Assembly (NCBI GenBank): GCA_029779845.1
Contig: JAKOZT010000015.1
Coordinates: forward strand, 1 to 64,000
Source: Pseudomonadota bacterium
GTDB taxonomy: Bacteria > Pseudomonadota > Gammaproteobacteria > Burkholderiales > Burkholderiaceae_C
Reading direction: 5' to 3'
DNA: 64,000 nucleotides
Part shown: piece by piece, positions 61,988 to 64,000 of the stretch
Position numbering within the stretch: position 1 is the first letter of the stretch
Layout of the letters: each line of letters starts with the position of its first letter
Notes under the pieces: model-generated
Seen by the model: the letters and a program-made list of their open reading frames with translations, nothing else
What the model was told of the DNA's origin: nothing
The model's database searches: none
Translations under genes and position numbers: made by a program

Positions 61988-62899
61988 ATGAATTCGCCCG
62001 CGGCCGCAGCCGCTGCTCCTCCCCCCGTGCTGCCCGGCCTCGCGCTCGCCACCGCGGGCGCGATCGCCTTCTCGGGCAAGGCCATCATCGTCAAGCTCGC
62101 GTACCGCTACGGCGTCGACGCGGTGACGCTGATCATGTACCGCATGCTGTTCGCGCTGCCGCTGTTCGTGGCGCTGGCGTGGTGGGCGGGGCGAGGCAGG
62201 CCGGCGCTGACGCGGCGCGACTGGGCAGCCATCCTCGGCCTGGGCTTCAGCGGCTACTACCTCGCGAGCTTTCTCGATTTCGCCGGGCTGGCCTACGTCA
62301 CCGCCAGCTTCGAGCGGCTGGTGCTGTACCTCAACCCGACGCTGGTGCTGCTGCTCGGCTGGGTGCTGTTCCGCCGCCGCGCCAGCGCACGCCAGCTGAT
62401 CGCGATGGCGGTCAGCTACGCCGGCGTGCTGCTGGTGTTCGGCCACGAACTGCAGCTCGCCGGGCCCGACGTGGCGCTGGGCGCCGCGCTGGTGTTCGGC
62501 AGCGCGCTCAGCTACGCGGTCTACCTCGTCTACAGCGGCGAGGAGGTCAAGCGCCTCGGCTCGATGCGGCTCACGGGCCTGGCCACCAGCGTCGCCTGCG
62601 TGCTGTGCATCGCGCAGTTCGTGCTGCTGCGGCCGCTGTCGGCCGCGACCAGCGTGGCGCCGGAGGTGATCTGGCTGTCGCTGCTGAACGCCACGCTGTG
62701 CACCTTCGCACCGGTGCTGATGGTGATGATGGCGATCGAGCGCATCGGCGCGACGCTGGCCGCGCAGACCGGCATGCTCGGGCCGATGTCGACCATCCTG
62801 ATGGGCGTGTGGCTGCTCGGCGAGCCGTTCACGGTGTGGGTGGCGGCGGGCACGGTGGCAGTGATCGCGGGCGTGTGGCTGCTGGCGCGATGGCGCTGA
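61988..62899 (+). CDS. EamA-family (DMT superfamily) transporter
   Basis: A 303-residue inner-membrane protein with about ten hydrophobic helices and two EamA repeats (GLALATAGAIAFSGKAIIVKLAYRYGVDAVTLIMYRMLFALPLFVALAWW; YVTASFERLVLYLNPTLVLLLGWVLFRRR). The substrate is unknown; export of an aromatic amine from the neighbouring pathway is possible but unproven. TAGAAT ends 10 nt before the ATG without a Shine-Dalgarno sequence, so it may have its own promoter 30 nt after the RidA gene. Confidence 0.92.
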   Translation: MNSPAAAAAAPPPVLPGLALATAGAIAFSGKAIIVKLAYRYGVDAVTLIMYRMLFALPLFVALAWWAGRGRPALTRRDWAAILGLGFSGYYLASFLDFAGLAYVTASFERLVLYLNPTLVLLLGWVLFRRRASARQLIAMAVSYAGVLLVFGHELQLAGPDVALGAALVFGSALSYAVYLVYSGEEVKRLGSMRLTGLATSVACVLCIAQFVLLRPLSAATSVAPEVIWLSLLNATLCTFAPVLMVMMAIERIGATLAAQTGMLGPMSTILMGVWLLGEPFTVWVAAGTVAVIAGVWLLARWR

Positions 62900-62919
62900 T
62901 TTTTTCGGAGGGCAAGGAC

Positions 62920-63708
62920 ATGGATCTCGGAATCAAGGGACGCTGGGCGCTGGTGTGCGCGGCCAGCAAGGGCTTGGGCAAGGGCTGCGCGGTGGCGCTG
63001 GCGGGCGAGGGCGTCAACGTGGTGATCACCGCGCGCGGGACCGATGCGCTCGAAGCCACGGCGAACGAGATCCGCGCCGCGTTTCCGAGCGTGCAGGTGA
63101 TCGCCGTGGCCGGCGACATCACCACGCCCGAAGGCCGCCGCACCGCGCTGGCGGCCTGCCCGCAGGTCGACATCCTGGTCAACAACGCCGGCGGCCCGCC
63201 GCCGGGCGATTTCCGCGACTGGGACCGCGATGCCTGGCTGAAGGCGATCGACGCCAACATGCTCGCGCCGATCGAACTGATCAAGGCCACGGTCGACGGC
63301 ATGGCCGCGCGCGGCTTCGGGCGGGTGGTGAACATCACCTCGGGCGCGGTGAAGGCGCCGATCGACATCCTCGGGCTGTCCAACGGCGCGCGCAGCGGCC
63401 TGACGGGCTTCGTCGCCGGGCTGGCGCGCCAGCCGCGCCTGGCGTCGGCCAACGTGACGATCAACAACCTGCTGCCCGGCTGGTTCGACACCGATCGTGT
63501 GCGTACCACGATGCAGGCCGCCGCCGCGAAGACCGGCCAGAGCGCCGAGGCGATGATCGAGAAACGCCGCGCCGGCATCCCCGCGCAGCGCATGGGCCGC
63601 GCCGACGAGTTCGGCGCGATGTGCGCCTTCCTGTGCAGCGCGCAGGCGGCCTACCTCACCGGCCAGAACATCCTGCTCGACGGCGGCGCCTACCCCGGCA
63701 CCTTCTGA
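62920..63708 (+). CDS. Atypical short-chain dehydrogenase/reductase (FabG-like, degenerate active site)
   Basis: A 262-residue SDR-fold protein. The cofactor loop reads CAASKGLGKG instead of TGxxxGxG, NNAG is intact, and the usual YxxxK is replaced by a segment LSNGARSG that lacks the catalytic Tyr and Lys. This matches the BKR-like SDR subgroup known for imperfect motifs. It may be a reductase with an unusual mechanism or a non-catalytic binder. GGAGGG precedes the ATG; it follows the EamA gene by 20 nt. Confidence 0.88.
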   Translation: MDLGIKGRWALVCAASKGLGKGCAVALAGEGVNVVITARGTDALEATANEIRAAFPSVQVIAVAGDITTPEGRRTALAACPQVDILVNNAGGPPPGDFRDWDRDAWLKAIDANMLAPIELIKATVDGMAARGFGRVVNITSGAVKAPIDILGLSNGARSGLTGFVAGLARQPRLASANVTINNLLPGWFDTDRVRTTMQAAAAKTGQSAEAMIEKRRAGIPAQRMGRADEFGAMCAFLCSAQAAYLTGQNILLDGGAYPGTF

Positions 63709-64000
63709 TCGCGCGCGCGGCGCGGCGCCAGCGACGAAACCGCGATGCCCGCCGCGATCAGCGCGAACGCGGCGGCGTGGTACCAGCGCGGCGTCTCGCC
63801 GAGCAGCGCGGCCGACAGCAGCGCGGCGAACACCGGCGTGAGGTTGGCGAAGAAGGTCGCGATCGCCGGGCCCACCGTGGCCACGCCCAGCCCCCAGGCG
63901 CGGTAGGCGATCAGCGAAGGGCCGATGGCGACGTAGAGCAGCGCGGCGAAGACGGCGGGCGTCCAGTGGGTCGAAATGGAGGTCAGCGGCGCCTCGATGC
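63690..64000 (-). CDS. EamA-family transporter, C-terminal part (gene continues past the window)
   Basis: The minus-strand frame from the window edge to TAG 63690-63692 encodes the last EamA repeat (VAIGPSLIAYRAWGLGVATVGPAIATFFANLTPVFAALLSAALLGETPRWYHAAAFALIAAGIAVSS) of a DMT transporter. The N-terminus lies beyond 64000. Its end overlaps the convergent SDR gene by 19 nt. The substrate is unknown. Confidence 0.85.
   Translation of the reverse strand, partial: IEAPLTSISTHWTPAVFAALLYVAIGPSLIAYRAWGLGVATVGPAIATFFANLTPVFAALLSAALLGETPRWYHAAAFALIAAGIAVSSLAPRRARDQKVPG

Overview
The window is a GC-rich (roughly 70%), densely coded chromosomal segment. Gene content and order (ppk1/ppx, xseB-ispA-dxs preceded by a Rieske oxygenase, RpfE-like/recJ, lolC-lolD, kynBUA next to an aerobic anthraniloyl-CoA cluster) point to a betaproteobacterium of the order Burkholderiales, most likely near Rubrivivax/Leptothrix/Methylibium. 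That placement is inference from gene content and codon use. I see no rRNA, tRNA, CRISPR array, prophage or complete insertion sequence, so this looks like core chromosome with a few small accessory patches.

Layout. 1-396: non-coding and repeat-rich. 397-5924: polyphosphate metabolism (ppk1, sixA, convergent ppx) with a DUF4258/YgiT-type toxin-antitoxin-like pair and a Tat-exported dienelactone hydrolase. 5952-9360 (minus): universal stress protein, sulfurtransferase, EamA transporter, Rieske oxygenase. 9530-13412 (plus): xseB-ispA-dxs (isoprenoid precursors) and folE2. 13409-19020 (minus): Sua5/YciO protein, PHP phosphoesterase, lipoprotein sugar dehydrogenase, recJ and an RpfE-like protein. 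19061-22263: two tandem LolC/E permeases and lolD. 22267-26090: LysR regulator divergent from a tautomerase operon, an isochorismatase-like hydrolase, a MarR-GNAT fusion under a perfect palindrome, and a MntA/HepT module. 26136-30145 (minus): S1C protease, MoxR ATPase, DUF58 and BatA-like proteins. 30241-34193: TatD nuclease, family 6 DNA glycosylase, spermidine-synthase-like protein and orphan GspE-type ATPase, mostly joined by ATGA overlaps. 34285-40909: TctBA transporter, MFS-ABM fusion, DUF3422, cytosolic Ggt-like enzyme. 40992-47005: an acyl-CoA carboxylase / acyl-CoA dehydrogenase / BKACE catabolic operon. 47010-52158: GGDEF-EAL protein, psd, small conserved proteins, and a rearrangement scar joining truncated hicA and ydeI-like genes. 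52163-61956: kynBUA diverging from an anthraniloyl-CoA operon. 61988-64000: EamA transporter, atypical SDR and a truncated second EamA transporter.

How the genes work together. The clearest system is tryptophan catabolism. KynA, KynB and KynU would convert tryptophan to anthranilate. The divergent operon would activate anthranilate to its CoA ester, hydroxylate and reduce the ring with a fused flavin monooxygenase/OYE protein, and continue by beta-oxidation-like steps, with a MarR regulator and a RidA-family protein in the same operon. The carboxylase/BKACE operon looks like a second, unassigned acid-degradation route.

Two sequence-level patterns stand out. First, many genes have a -10-like hexamer only 6-10 nt before the ATG and no Shine-Dalgarno sequence, suggesting frequent leaderless mRNAs. 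Second, a roughly 90-nt element encoding a 29-30 residue mini-ORF sits between tatD and the DNA glycosylase gene and again between kynU and kynA, each time joined to both neighbours by ATGA overlaps.
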